Below are positions 38,983 to 47,112 of a DNA stretch of 64,000 nt, piece by piece. The position numbers and the translations under genes are program-made. The DNA lies in assembly GCA_003132165.1 (NCBI GenBank), contig PKWW01000067.1, positions 62,001 to 126,000 of the forward strand. The letters are read 5' to 3'. This DNA comes from Acidimicrobiaceae bacterium. GTDB lineage: Bacteria; Actinomycetota; Acidimicrobiia; Acidimicrobiales; RAAP-2. Below the pieces are notes generated by a model. That model worked only from the letters and a program-made list of their open reading frames with translations, was not told where the DNA came from and ran no database searches. How positions within the stretch are numbered: the stretch's first letter is position 1; every line of letters starts with the position of its first letter.

Positions 38983-40407
38983 ATGTCAATTATTCGTGAT
39001 TCGTTCTACATCAACGGCGAATGGGTGAAGGCCACGTCGGGGGAAACCCTCGAAGTCACGTCGTCGGGTACCGGTGAGCTCTACGCGACCATTCCTGCGG
39101 GCACCGTCGAAGAGGCGAATCAGGCCGTCGAAGCCGCGGCCGCCGCCTTTACTGCGTGGGCCAACACGAGCCCCAAGGAGCGCGGGGAATTTCTCGTGCG
39201 GATCTCAGAGAAGCTCGCCGAGCGCAGCGACGAGATCGCGCTGACCATTGCCAACGAAGTGGGCATGCCATTGATGCTCGCCAAGGGCATCCAGGCCGGC
39301 CTGCCGACGATGACCTTCGCCGACAACGCCAAGCGGGCGGCCGAGTTCACGTGGGAGGAAGAAGTCGGGACCTCGACACTCGTACGCGAGCCCGTCGGCG
39401 TCGTTGCCGCGATCACGCCGTGGAACTACCCGCTGCACCAGATCGCCAACAAGGTCGCCGCGTCACTCGCGGCCGGTTGCACCGTCGTGTTGAAGCCGAG
39501 CGAAGTAGCTCCGGTCAACGCGTTCATCCTCGCCGAGATCATTCACGAGATCGGACTACCCAAGGGCGTCTTCAACTTGGTCACCGGACTCGGTCCCGTA
39601 GTCGGTGAAGCGATCGTCGCACACCCCAAGACTGACATGGTCTCGTTTACCGGTTCGACTCGTGCCGGCAAGCGCGTCATGCAGATTGCGGCCGAGATGG
39701 TCAAGCGCGTCTCGCTCGAACTGGGTGGCAAGTCCGCCAACATCATCCTCGAGGATGCCGATCTCGCCAAGGCCGTTGGGGACGGCGTCTTCAAGTGCTA
39801 CCTCAACTCGGGCCAGACCTGTTCGGCGCTTACCCGTATGGTGGTCCCACGTTCACGTCTCGCTGAAGTCGAGGACCTCGCGGTCGCGGCGGCTTCTGGC
39901 CTGCAGCCCGGCGACCCGATCACCGGCGCCAGCCTGCTCGGTCCGTTGGTCAGTGCCACGCAGCAACAGCGCGTACGCGACTACATCAACAAGGGGATCG
40001 ACGAGGGGGCTCGGATCATCTGCGGCGGTACGGCGGCGCCGGAGGGCCTAGAGCAGGGCTACTACATCCAGCCCACGATCTTCTCTGACGTCACTAATGA
40101 CATGACCATCGCCCAAGAGGAGATCTTCGGGCCAGTCTTGTCAATCATCCCCTACGACACCGAAGATGAGGCGATTGCCATCGCCAACGACTCCGCCTAC
40201 GGACTCGCCGGCGGCGTTTGGGCGGGGACCGACGAGAAGGCCTTTGAAGTCGCCCGAAAGATTCGCACCGGCCAGGTCGAGATCAACGGCGGTGCGTTCA
40301 ATATCCTTGCTCCGTTCGGTGGTTACAAGCAGTCTGGTATCGGCCGCGAACTCGGCCAGTACGGCTTCGAGGAATTCCTCGAAGTGAAGGCCATCCAGCA
40401 CAACTAG
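38983..40407 (+). CDS. Aldehyde dehydrogenase family protein
   Basis: NAD(P)-dependent aldehyde dehydrogenase, 474 residues, ATG at 38983 behind AAAGGGGGA. Motifs: [12 protein letters not shown] (about 142-153), [11 protein letters not shown], general base E246 in [11 protein letters not shown], nucleophile C280 in [22 protein letters not shown] and [15 protein letters not shown]. It belongs to the broad-specificity betaine/aldehyde group. It is monocistronic between tRNA-His and tRNA-Lys, so no pathway can be inferred from neighbours. Confidence 0.93.
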   Translation: MSIIRDSFYINGEWVKATSGETLEVTSSGTGELYATIPAGTVEEANQAVEAAAAAFTAWANTSPKERGEFLVRISEKLAERSDEIALTIANEVGMPLMLAKGIQAGLPTMTFADNAKRAAEFTWEEEVGTSTLVREPVGVVAAITPWNYPLHQIANKVAASLAAGCTVVLKPSEVAPVNAFILAEIIHEIGLPKGVFNLVTGLGPVVGEAIVAHPKTDMVSFTGSTRAGKRVMQIAAEMVKRVSLELGGKSANIILEDADLAKAVGDGVFKCYLNSGQTCSALTRMVVPRSRLAEVEDLAVAAASGLQPGDPITGASLLGPLVSATQQQRVRDYINKGIDEGARIICGGTAAPEGLEQGYYIQPTIFSDVTNDMTIAQEEIFGPVLSIIPYDTEDEAIAIANDSAYGLAGGVWAGTDEKAFEVARKIRTGQVEINGGAFNILAPFGGYKQSGIGRELGQYGFEEFLEVKAIQHN

Positions 40408-40438
40408 TTGCCAAGAGCTCGGCGCGTGACGGTATAGA
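40408..40438 (+). promoter_or_regulatory. Candidate promoter of tRNA-Lys
   Basis: TATAGA at 40433-40438 is a good -10 box nine bases before the tRNA 5' end; TTGCCA at 40408-40413 is the best -35 candidate but the spacer is long (19 bases). The -10 box lies in the loop of the inverted repeat 40421-40451. Confidence 0.5.
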
Positions 40439-40451
40439 CTCGTCACGCGCC
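40421..40451. repeat. Perfect inverted repeat overlapping the tRNA-Lys 5' end
   Basis: Eleven-base arms at 40421-40431 and 40441-40451 are exact reverse complements around a nine-base loop. The right arm includes the first five bases of the tRNA acceptor stem. It could act as a terminator-like hairpin for the preceding aldehyde dehydrogenase mRNA or be part of an integration site. Confidence 0.7.
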
Positions 40452-40522
40452 GGTAGCTCAATTGGCAGAGCATTTGACTCTTAATCAACAGGTTCCGGGT
40501 TCAAGTCCCGGCCGGCGCACCA
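40447..40522 (+). tRNA. tRNA-Lys (CTT), presumptive island insertion site
   Basis: Acceptor GCGCCGG (40447-40453) pairs fully with CCGGCGC (40512-40518). The anticodon loop CTCTTAA gives CTT; the T arm has GGGTTCAAGTCCC; CCA is encoded at 40520-40522. One outer pair of the anticodon stem is mismatched. The gene is intact, and its last 45 bases are repeated 11 kb downstream. Confidence 0.94.
40478..40522 (+). repeat. Left direct repeat (att-like), 3' part of tRNA-Lys
   Basis: Forty-five bases from the anticodon loop to the encoded CCA match 51482-51526 with a single difference, in the acceptor stem. This is the standard signature of an element integrated at a tRNA 3' end: the tRNA is restored at one junction and a tRNA fragment marks the other. 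Confidence 0.85.
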
Positions 40523-40525
40523 AGC

Positions 40526-40550
40526 AAAACCCAAGGGAATAAAGGGTTTT
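40526..40550 (+). terminator. Weak hairpin downstream of tRNA-Lys
   Basis: Seven-base arms AAAACCC (40526-40532) and GGGTTTT (40544-40550) followed by T-rich sequence to 40562. Plausible tRNA terminator; stem is short and loop is 11 bases. Confidence 0.4.
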
Positions 40551-40893
40551 GGTTAGTTTTTTAGTTGGTAAATACTCGCCTTTCACCGCAGTAACCCTCA
40601 TTCTGATTCTCTTCCTCTGAAATGATCAGTAACGACTTCCGTCGACGAGTTGTGGATTTCGCCTCAATCGTCTGAATGTTCGGGCACCAGTTGGTCCTCG
40701 CAGCGCTTATCCGCCAGTAGTTCAAATCAAGAAACGGCTGAGATCATGGAGCGAGTCTTGGCGGACTCGAAAAATCTTTCCTCTAACAAGCCCGCCGAAA
40801 AGGCGAAAAATCGGTGAACCCCATGAGACTTGGTGCTCACATCTTAAGAAGGTCACCGTGTCTGCCAAACGGGGTCAAGGGCACGCCCACCCT

Positions 40894-41553
40894 CTAACCA
40901 CCGAGAGTGACGTCTTGCTCTTGATACCACGCCAGTGCATCGTTGAACTGCTCAATTGAAAAGTCGGGCCACAGCTCGTCGACCACGTAAAAGTCGGCGT
41001 AGATCGACTGGATGGGTAAGAAGCCACTCAGTCGCCGCCCGCCGCCCCAGCGCACGATGAGATCGATCCTCGAGATATCGGCGGACGCGATGCCGTCGGC
41101 GACGTTGTCGCGCTTACTCGCGTCGCCGTTCTTGAGCGAGTGGTTAAGGTCCCAGCTCCAGCCGTAGTTGACGAGGAAGTTGACTTTGATGCGACCCTCA
41201 CCGAATCGGGTTCGTTTCGTGTAACGCAAAAGTTCCTTGGGAAAGAGCGTCGACTCAGTGTTGCCCACCACGAGCAGATCCGCGTCCCTTTTCTCCAACT
41301 CGGCCACGGCTTTCACGCAGGCGTCGCGAAAGGCTTCGATCTGAGCAGCGGGACGTTTCGTATTGTCAACTGTGAAGCCGTAGAAGGTGATCTCAGGAAT
41401 ACCTAGAGCCAGACACTCGTTGTACAACTCCAGACCCGGCTGCAGTCCGAAGTGATAGCCATCCTGTTTTTCGAAGCCTTGACCTTGAGCCCAACGTCGA
41501 TTGCCGTCGGGGATGATGCCCACGTGCTGAGGGAGTCGCTTGGCGTTAGCCAT
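40894..41553 (-). CDS. Divergent cis-prenyl (polyprenyl diphosphate) synthase
   Basis: Member of the UppS family, 219 residues from ATG 41553 behind GAGGAC. The catalytic Asp region IIPDGNRRWA is intact (D16), as are ITFYGFTVDN and NFLVNYGW. The normally invariant R-x-x-GE-x-R-x-SNF block reads RWGGGRRLSGF (168-178), so the Glu that helps bind Mg-diphosphate is G172 and the Asn is G177. The later Glu of AELYF is Asp (D187). It is slightly shorter than housekeeping UppS, lies in the tRNA-flanked island, and is probably a paralogue making a different chain length or substrate. Confidence 0.8.
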   Translation of the reverse strand: MANAKRLPQHVGIIPDGNRRWAQGQGFEKQDGYHFGLQPGLELYNECLALGIPEITFYGFTVDNTKRPAAQIEAFRDACVKAVAELEKRDADLLVVGNTESTLFPKELLRYTKRTRFGEGRIKVNFLVNYGWSWDLNHSLKNGDASKRDNVADGIASADISRIDLIVRWGGGRRLSGFLPIQSIYADFYVVDELWPDFSIEQFNDALAWYQEQDVTLGG

Positions 41554-41902
41554 TGCCGGCGTCCTCAACCACAGTGTCTCTCATAATGAAGTGATTCTAC
41601 TTCACGGCATTGCTCAAGATTCTTTGATTCGAGGTCACTCACTGCCTAACTTCGAGTGTCTCTTGCAAGACCTCGCGGCCACCTTCTTCGCGCCCCACCG
41701 AAGCATTCCTGAATCAACGAATGTCTCTACTACACCTTGCTCAAAGATGGTGAAACAAGTTGGACATCGTGCACGCCGTAAAATGCCTCACTAATCCTCT
41801 TTACGAGTTGCGTCCGCGGGTGTTACGCTCAGGGTTAGGACGTCAAGACCTCGCATCCGTTGTTCCCTGCCAGTTGGTCAGGGAGGCAGAAGAAGGTGTG
41901 AT
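41554..41902. other. Intergenic region, divergent promoters
   Basis: No convincing gene; the open frames here have no RBS or recognisable composition. It separates two divergent genes and so should contain both promoters. It includes the inverted repeat at 41589-41606. Confidence 0.5.
41589..41606. promoter_or_regulatory. Inverted repeat upstream of the prenyl synthase, possible operator
   Basis: Arms TGAAGT and ACTTCA around six bases, 36 bases upstream of the prenyl synthase start. The dyad suits a dimeric regulator; too short to exclude chance. Confidence 0.25.
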
Positions 41903-42166
41903 ATGGGTCTTCCAGGAATGGTGCTCAGCGCTATTGCAGCCGCGGTCGGTGCAATCATGTACTGGGCTGTTTCCTATCAAGGTACGGGATTTCGTCTCTC
42001 GACCGTCGGGGTCATCCTCATGATTGTCGGCGCATTCGGGTTTGTCGTTTCGGCAATCGTCTTTGCGGTGTCGAGAGGGCCCGTGCGTTCCACCGGACAC
42101 TCGATGGATCGTCAGGTGGTCGACTCTCAGGGAAATTCGAGTTCAGTACACGAAGATCGTAAGTAA
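41903..42166 (+). CDS. Small two-helix membrane protein, DUF6458-like
   Basis: An 87-residue protein with two hydrophobic segments (about 5-24 and 35-58) separated by a short polar turn (SYQGTGFRLSTVG), and a polar C-terminal tail rich in Ser, Asp and Arg. The pattern of a first helix, then TVGVILMIVGAFGFVVS, is that of DUF6458-like actinobacterial membrane proteins, of unknown function. ATG at 41903 behind AGAAGGTG. It starts a short plus-strand group of mini genes with the 23-residue peptide and CsbD. Confidence 0.75.
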   Translation: MGLPGMVLSAIAAAVGAIMYWAVSYQGTGFRLSTVGVILMIVGAFGFVVSAIVFAVSRGPVRSTGHSMDRQVVDSQGNSSSVHEDRK

Positions 42167-42278
42167 CGGATTCCCAACTTGCGCATTGTTGTTGGCGATT
42201 GAGCATTTATTATCGCTACTGCCCACTCGACAACCCGCTTGTGATTAATCGAAGTTTTCACAGAAAGGAGTACAAGAA

Positions 42279-42350
42279 ATGTACATAGGAGGCGGAGCAG
42301 TCGTTTTGATTCTCGTCATCGTCCTCATCGTCTTTCTCGTGAGGCGTTGA
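42279..42350 (+). CDS. 23-residue hydrophobic membrane peptide
   Basis: ATG at 42279 behind an excellent RBS (AAAGGAG at 42264-42270, eight bases upstream). The peptide is MYIGGG followed by an uninterrupted Val/Ile/Leu helix and a C-terminal FLVRR. It is too short for ordinary gene finders. The clean RBS, a complete transmembrane helix with positive C-terminal anchor, and the location between two small genes support translation. Comparable glycine-capped hydrophobic peptides occur in actinobacteria, with no known function. Confidence 0.7.
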   Translation: MYIGGGAVVLILVIVLIVFLVRR

Positions 42351-42564
42351 AATCCTGTTGACGGGCAGAGCACAAGTTTCAATACCGATTCCGAGGATGA
42401 GGTTTTAACAACGCTGATGCCGTCCTCAGTCCGGAATTGGGGCTGAATGTCAATCCAACAGGGAGGATGGCCGGTTCTCGCTCACGTTAGAGAAACCGAC
42501 CGGCAAGTTTGGAAATGTGAGAGAGCAAATTACCTCTCTTCGATATATGAGAAACGGAGTGACA

Positions 42565-42738
42565 GTGACCAACAAGGACAAAGCCAACAATATGGGCCAA
42601 GTAGCCAAGGGCAAGGTCAAAGAAGTTGCCGGGAAGACCACTGGCGACAAGAAACTCGAAGCCGGCGGCAAGGCGGACCAGATGAAGGGAAACGTCAAGC
42701 AAGCCGGTGAGAAAGTCAAGGATGCATTCAAGAAGTAG
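42565..42738 (+). CDS. CsbD-family stress protein
   Basis: A 57-residue hydrophilic protein, GTG start at 42565 with GGAG upstream. The composition is rich in Lys, Gly, Ala and Asp, with GQVAKGKVKEVAGKTTGD in the middle and repeated KADQMKGNVKQAGEKVKDAF, the CsbD pattern. CsbD was named as a sigma-B-controlled general stress protein in Bacillus; its molecular role is unknown. The 48 bases read upstream in frame lack family similarity. A perfect hairpin follows its stop. Confidence 0.85.
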   Translation: MTNKDKANNMGQVAKGKVKEVAGKTTGDKKLEAGGKADQMKGNVKQAGEKVKDAFKK

Positions 42739-42774
42739 CACGGATCGGTACGCATCGAGCGCCGAGCAATTCTC

Positions 42775-42814
42775 GTTGACGGGGACCAAGGATAGCCCCT
42801 TGGTCCCCGTCAAC
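42775..42814 (+). terminator. Perfect 17-bp hairpin after csbD-like gene
   Basis: Arms 42775-42791 and 42798-42814 are exact complements around a six-base loop, 36 bases after the CsbD stop. No T-tract follows, so termination strength is uncertain, but the stem is too long for chance. Confidence 0.65.
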
Positions 42815-42874
42815 GGCAACGAACCAACGAGTGTCGATGCGTGCACCAGCGCAGCAAGGTCGTCAGATTGGACG

Positions 42875-43864
42875 GTGTTGCCCTGGGCTCGGGGGCCGCT
42901 CAGCGCTGCGGTGATTTCTGCCCTGCAGCGCCCGCCGGGGACCTTCGGTCCCGCTCCCCCTATCTCAGGAATTGACGCATTGAGCGATGACGATTTTGCG
43001 TTGGCCCTGTATCTTTGTTACGAAGTCCACTACCGCACCGTGACCGACGCAGGCTGGGAGTGGGATCCAGGCCTCCTCACGTTTCGCGCCGAATTAGAGC
43101 GCGCGTTCGTGGAACGGCTCCGTGACGAAGTCGTCGACCCTAGATCTCGGTTTCCCTACGAAGTGATTTCGGCGCTCGACGAATTGATTCGAGCGGCGCC
43201 TGGTCCGTCACTGTCTCGGCATCTCCTCGAGTCGGGGACCTTGGAACAACTCCGCGAGTTTTGCATGCATCGATCGGCATATCAATTGAAGGAGGCCGAC
43301 CCCCATACGTTTGGCATTCCGAGGTTGACTGGCGAAGCTAAGGCCGCCATGGTGGAGATCCAATACGAAGAATACGGATCCGGCGTCGCCTCAGCCATGC
43401 ACTCCCATCTCTTTGGTGAGACAATGGACGCGTTGGGTCTCGACTCTTCCTACGGTTCGTACGTGGAAGTCTTGCCCGGCGTCACGCTCGCCACCGTCAA
43501 TTTAGTTTCAATGTTCGCCCTCCATCGACGGTGGCGCGCCGCCCTCGTTGGGCACCTCGCGGTATTCGAAATGACTTCGGTCGAACCAATGGCGCGTTAC
43601 AGTAGTGCGCTCGCCCGTTTCGGTATTGGTCCAGAGGGTCGGCGCTTCTACGACGTGCACGTAACTGCAGACGAGCGCCACGCGGCAATCGCCCGCGACC
43701 GGATGGTCGCCGGATTGATTCGCGCCGAACCGGAATTGAGTGCGGACTTGTTGTTTGGAGCTGCGGCCGTCTTGATGCTCGAACAACGATTCGCGTCGCA
43801 CCTCCTCGACGCGTGGGCAAATAGCCGTTCGTCTCTTGTCTCACGGGATCAACGTGCACGCTGA
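42875..43864 (+). CDS. Iron-containing redox enzyme family protein
   Basis: Helical protein of the haem-oxygenase-like diiron fold. The metal-binding pattern is visible: ALYLCYEVHYR, MHRSAYQLKEADPHTF, then EIQYEEYGSG and MHSHLFGETM, later GHLAVFEMTS and FYDVHVTADERHA, supplying spaced Glu, His and Asp ligands. Members act on varied substrates as oxygenases or oxidases, and the substrate here is not predictable. The frame is open to 42707, but that part contains the hairpin 42775-42814 and no family similarity. I start at GTG 42875 (329 residues), uncertain. Confidence 0.72.
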   Translation: MLPWARGPLSAAVISALQRPPGTFGPAPPISGIDALSDDDFALALYLCYEVHYRTVTDAGWEWDPGLLTFRAELERAFVERLRDEVVDPRSRFPYEVISALDELIRAAPGPSLSRHLLESGTLEQLREFCMHRSAYQLKEADPHTFGIPRLTGEAKAAMVEIQYEEYGSGVASAMHSHLFGETMDALGLDSSYGSYVEVLPGVTLATVNLVSMFALHRRWRAALVGHLAVFEMTSVEPMARYSSALARFGIGPEGRRFYDVHVTADERHAAIARDRMVAGLIRAEPELSADLLFGAAAVLMLEQRFASHLLDAWANSRSSLVSRDQRAR

Positions 43865-44082
43865 TCAGGCCGACTCTTAATGCTGATGACCACGATGTCA
43901 TCGCTGTGCGCAACAGAGGGAATCTCTTTCTAACAACTTTGCGTTACGTCGGCATTGCACCGATCATTAGAGAGGTTCGAACAGGAAAGTTTGATAGAAC
44001 TTCGTCAGATGCACCCGCGATTCGGTGGACCGTCGTGCGGTGGGCCAATCGTCCACGCTGAAGTCTGTTCTCGTCAGTTCCT

Positions 44083-44943
44083 TCAGGAAGTCACGGTCTC
44101 TCCGGCAATTTTCGCTGGAGCGCCGAATCGCAGTTGGTAACCGCCAAAGGCGATGGAGCAAAGCGCGAACCACGCCCACCCCAGCGCGAGCCCGCCGAGC
44201 ACGTCGGTGAGCCAGTGCACACCGAGCATCACCCGACAACAGGCAATGCCGGTGGCGAGACCGACGGAGAGACCAGCAAGAAGCGCCCGTACCTTTAGGG
44301 AACGCCTTCGACCGATCACCAGAGCAAATGCCGCCAAGCACGCGGCGGCGGCTACGGCGTGGCCGGACGGAAAAGACGAACCGGAGAATCCGGTCAATTG
44401 ATAAAAGTCGGGCCGACCCCGACGTACAATCGATTTGATGACGTTGGCGATAAGGAACTGTCCGCCCACCACGAGGGTGAGGAACGTGATTACTGCGACC
44501 GATCGCTGGCGTATCGTTTCGATGATTGCCACGATGACAGCGATGGGGACGATGACGACGGCGCCTCCGAGCTGAGTATAGATCCGTAAGAACCGAGTCG
44601 AGAGAGCCGTCGCGTGGTGCGCTCCGAACAAACTGGCGCTGCGATCAAGTCGCGCGAATCCAGTGTTGGTGTGGATCATAACGAGCACGATGGCCACCGA
44701 GGCGGCTCCAGCGACGAACAGAATGATGACGGCGCTCAGGAGCAGTCCAGTGGCGGAGTTGGGATCAAGCCGTGTTTGGGTGAAGGCCACCAGGCGCGGG
44801 TGTCGGCGAGCCTCGACCTTGACCTGTTCAACATTTAAGTGAGGGGCGGTCGTAGCGGCTTGGGGCCATCGGTACGCAATCAATCCGGCGGCGAGACCGG
44901 GGATGACGACCGTGAGCAGAGTGATCGAAAGAATCAGCATCAC
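44083..44943 (-). CDS. PAP2-family phosphatase
   Basis: Integral membrane phosphatase of 286 residues with about six helices. All three PAP2 motifs are present: IKSIVRRGRP (about 175-184), SSFPSGH (about 195-201) and CRVMLGVHWLTD (about 244-255), where the usual first Ser is Cys. The last gene of a five-gene operon, five bases after cardiolipin synthase. Substrate could be phosphatidate, undecaprenyl diphosphate or phosphatidylglycerophosphate. The catalytic site faces the outside in such proteins. Confidence 0.87.
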   Translation of the reverse strand: MMLILSITLLTVVIPGLAAGLIAYRWPQAATTAPHLNVEQVKVEARRHPRLVAFTQTRLDPNSATGLLLSAVIILFVAGAASVAIVLVMIHTNTGFARLDRSASLFGAHHATALSTRFLRIYTQLGGAVVIVPIAVIVAIIETIRQRSVAVITFLTLVVGGQFLIANVIKSIVRRGRPDFYQLTGFSGSSFPSGHAVAAAACLAAFALVIGRRRSLKVRALLAGLSVGLATGIACCRVMLGVHWLTDVLGGLALGWAWFALCSIAFGGYQLRFGAPAKIAGETVTS

Positions 44944-44948
44944 GTCAC

Positions 44949-46145
44949 CTACGAGACGCCGCGCAGTGGTGCGACGAGTTGTTCTTTGACGCGTTGGAAC
45001 AGTGAACGCCTCTTCCAGCGACGCGGATCGATTCGGACGCTTCGCTCGAGATCACTTTCGAAGTGGCGATCGAGGGTACGCACGACCGATGGATCAAAGA
45101 TCACCATGTCGATCTCTTCATCGAAGTTGAGGGATCGATTGTTGAAATTCGCCGATCCCACATTGGCGACGTGGCCGTCGACCGTCATGGTCTTGGCGTG
45201 CATCATCGAGGGCTGAAAGTTCCACAATTCGACACCGGACTCAATCAGGTCCTCGTAGTCCACTTCGGCCGCGAGTTGCACGAAACGTTTGTCAGCGAAT
45301 GGCCCGGGGAGAAGGATCTGTACGTGCACCCCGCGGGTTGCCGCGTCACAGAGACGCTTGGTGAGATCGTCGTCGGGAACGAAGTAGGCGGTCGTGACGC
45401 GCAACTGTCGTTGAGCTAACTGCAAGAGCGTCCGAAAAACACTGGCCATATCACTTCCGCCCGTGGCCGACGCGCCGCGCACGCACTGGATCACACTCTG
45501 GCCGGGCGCGTACTGAACTGGAAAACGATCGAATTCGTCGTCAAAGATGACGCGGTCGGTCTCGGACCAATTGTCGAGAAACGCTGCGCGCAGTCCGTCG
45601 ACGGCCGGTCCTTCGACTTTGAAATGGGTGTCGCGCCATTCGCGCTCGTTTCGAGCATCGCCTCTCCAGAGGTCTGAAATACCCACACCACCGGTAAAGG
45701 CGACTGACTCGTCAACCACGAGAATTTTTCGATGAGTTCGGTGGTTGACTTCTCCGAGGCGCATCCGACTCAGAGGACGAAACCATCGCAACTGGACTCC
45801 GGCCTCAATCATGGCGCCGACAAGATGCCTTTCGATCGGTCGCGAGCCCCATGCGTCCAAGAGCACCCGAACACGGACGCCGGCCTTGGCCCGACCACAA
45901 AGAGCCTCGGCTACCTCGGTGCCAATCTGGCCCTTCCAGTAGACAAAGGTGAGAAAGTCGATCGTGTGCTCTGCGCCACGAATGGCGCCGAGCATCGCCG
46001 GAAAGATCTCGCACCCGTTGTGCAAAGTCGTAACGCGATTACCCTCGGTCGCCGGGATTCCCACGACTCCCTCGAGCGTGCGCCTCGATCGGCTGACCTG
46101 TTCGTCCGCAGCCAACTCGGAGCGAAGAGTGTCGTCACTGGTCAT
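44949..46145 (-). CDS. Cardiolipin synthase-like phospholipase D
   Basis: PLD-superfamily enzyme, 398 residues, with two HKD motifs: HRKILVVD (about 134-141) and HAKTMTVD (about 314-321), each followed by the FTGG/GSANFNNRS element. These catalyse transphosphatidylation between two phosphatidylglycerols to cardiolipin, or related head-group exchange. The membrane helices normally at the N-terminus of ClsA are absent, which recalls ClsB/ClsC-type enzymes. Overlaps the YihY gene by 11 bases. Confidence 0.87.
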   Translation of the reverse strand: MTSDDTLRSELAADEQVSRSRRTLEGVVGIPATEGNRVTTLHNGCEIFPAMLGAIRGAEHTIDFLTFVYWKGQIGTEVAEALCGRAKAGVRVRVLLDAWGSRPIERHLVGAMIEAGVQLRWFRPLSRMRLGEVNHRTHRKILVVDESVAFTGGVGISDLWRGDARNEREWRDTHFKVEGPAVDGLRAAFLDNWSETDRVIFDDEFDRFPVQYAPGQSVIQCVRGASATGGSDMASVFRTLLQLAQRQLRVTTAYFVPDDDLTKRLCDAATRGVHVQILLPGPFADKRFVQLAAEVDYEDLIESGVELWNFQPSMMHAKTMTVDGHVANVGSANFNNRSLNFDEEIDMVIFDPSVVRTLDRHFESDLERSVRIDPRRWKRRSLFQRVKEQLVAPLRGVS

Positions 46146-47112
46146 GCGCTACTACCCTTGCTCCAGACGGATCACTCGCGGGATCTGACTCAGTGACCTT
46201 CTGCGCGTCCTGCGGCGCCGGTTCGCCGGTTCTGAGGGCTTCAAGTTGGGCCGCCACGGCGGCGCCGTAAAACAAGGAAATGCTCGACAACAAACTCCAC
46301 ACGAGCAACGCAATGACGCCCGCCAGGGGGCCGTACGTCGCGCCAAAAGAAGAACTTGACCCGTAGAACAGACCTAAGCCGATCGTGGACAACCCCCACA
46401 AGAACACGGAGATCCCGGAGCCGAACGCGAGCCACGACAATCTGGGCTGGCGGCGTCGCGGCGACCAACGGAACAACACGGTGACCGCAATCGCCGTCAA
46501 ACCTAAACCCAGGGGCCAGCGCGCCATTGACCACATCAATGTGAACGCGTGATTGTGGATGGAGAAAAATAGATCCCTGCCAAAGGCCAAGGACACGAAG
46601 GACGCCGCGACGAGCGTGCCGACACTCAGCGCGAAAATCAGCCCAAGTCCGTACTTTTTCAGCGTGGGGCGGTCCTGCTCGACTCCGTAGATGCGATTGA
46701 GCCCGCGTTCGAGTTGGCCCATCGCCGTGGTTCCTACCACGAGCGCGCCAATCACGCCAAAGAGAAGTGCGACGTAGTGATGTCCCGCGGCGACGCGGTG
46801 GGCCTGAGTCACGGCGGTGGTCAGTACGTTGCCGGCCGGTCCGGGAACGGTTCGGCGCACGGTGGCGTCGATCGTCGCGCTGACGCCGCCCTTGTGCAAC
46901 ACGCTCGCGAGTCCGACAATGCCAATCAATCCCTCGATGGCGACGAGCGAGATCATAAATGCCAAGGAACGAGCGTGACTGAAACCATCCGCTACGCGCA
47001 TCCGCTTAAAGGCGTCCTTCGCGAGGCGACCCCAACCGGAACGCTTGAGCACCGCCCACGCGTCGTCACCGGTCAGACCACGAGTCTCGGGAACGAGTGT
47101 GGCGCTACTCAT
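46135..47112 (-). CDS. YihY/BrkB-family inner membrane protein
   Basis: A 325-residue integral membrane protein with about six helices. Family features are FKRMRVADGFSHARSLAFMI near the N-terminus, GTTAMGQLERGLNRIYGVE in the centre and WGLSTIGLGLFYGSSSSFGATYGPLAGVIALLVW (split), ending in FYGAAVAAQLEA. YihY/BrkB proteins were once misnamed RNase BN; transport or lipid-related roles are suspected but not established. Its place between a diacylglycerol kinase and a cardiolipin synthase suggests a lipid-linked job here. It abuts the kinase gene without a gap. Confidence 0.88.
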   Translation of the reverse strand: MSSATLVPETRGLTGDDAWAVLKRSGWGRLAKDAFKRMRVADGFSHARSLAFMISLVAIEGLIGIVGLASVLHKGGVSATIDATVRRTVPGPAGNVLTTAVTQAHRVAAGHHYVALLFGVIGALVVGTTAMGQLERGLNRIYGVEQDRPTLKKYGLGLIFALSVGTLVAASFVSLAFGRDLFFSIHNHAFTLMWSMARWPLGLGLTAIAVTVLFRWSPRRRQPRLSWLAFGSGISVFLWGLSTIGLGLFYGSSSSFGATYGPLAGVIALLVWSLLSSISLFYGAAVAAQLEALRTGEPAPQDAQKVTESDPASDPSGARVVAHDQ

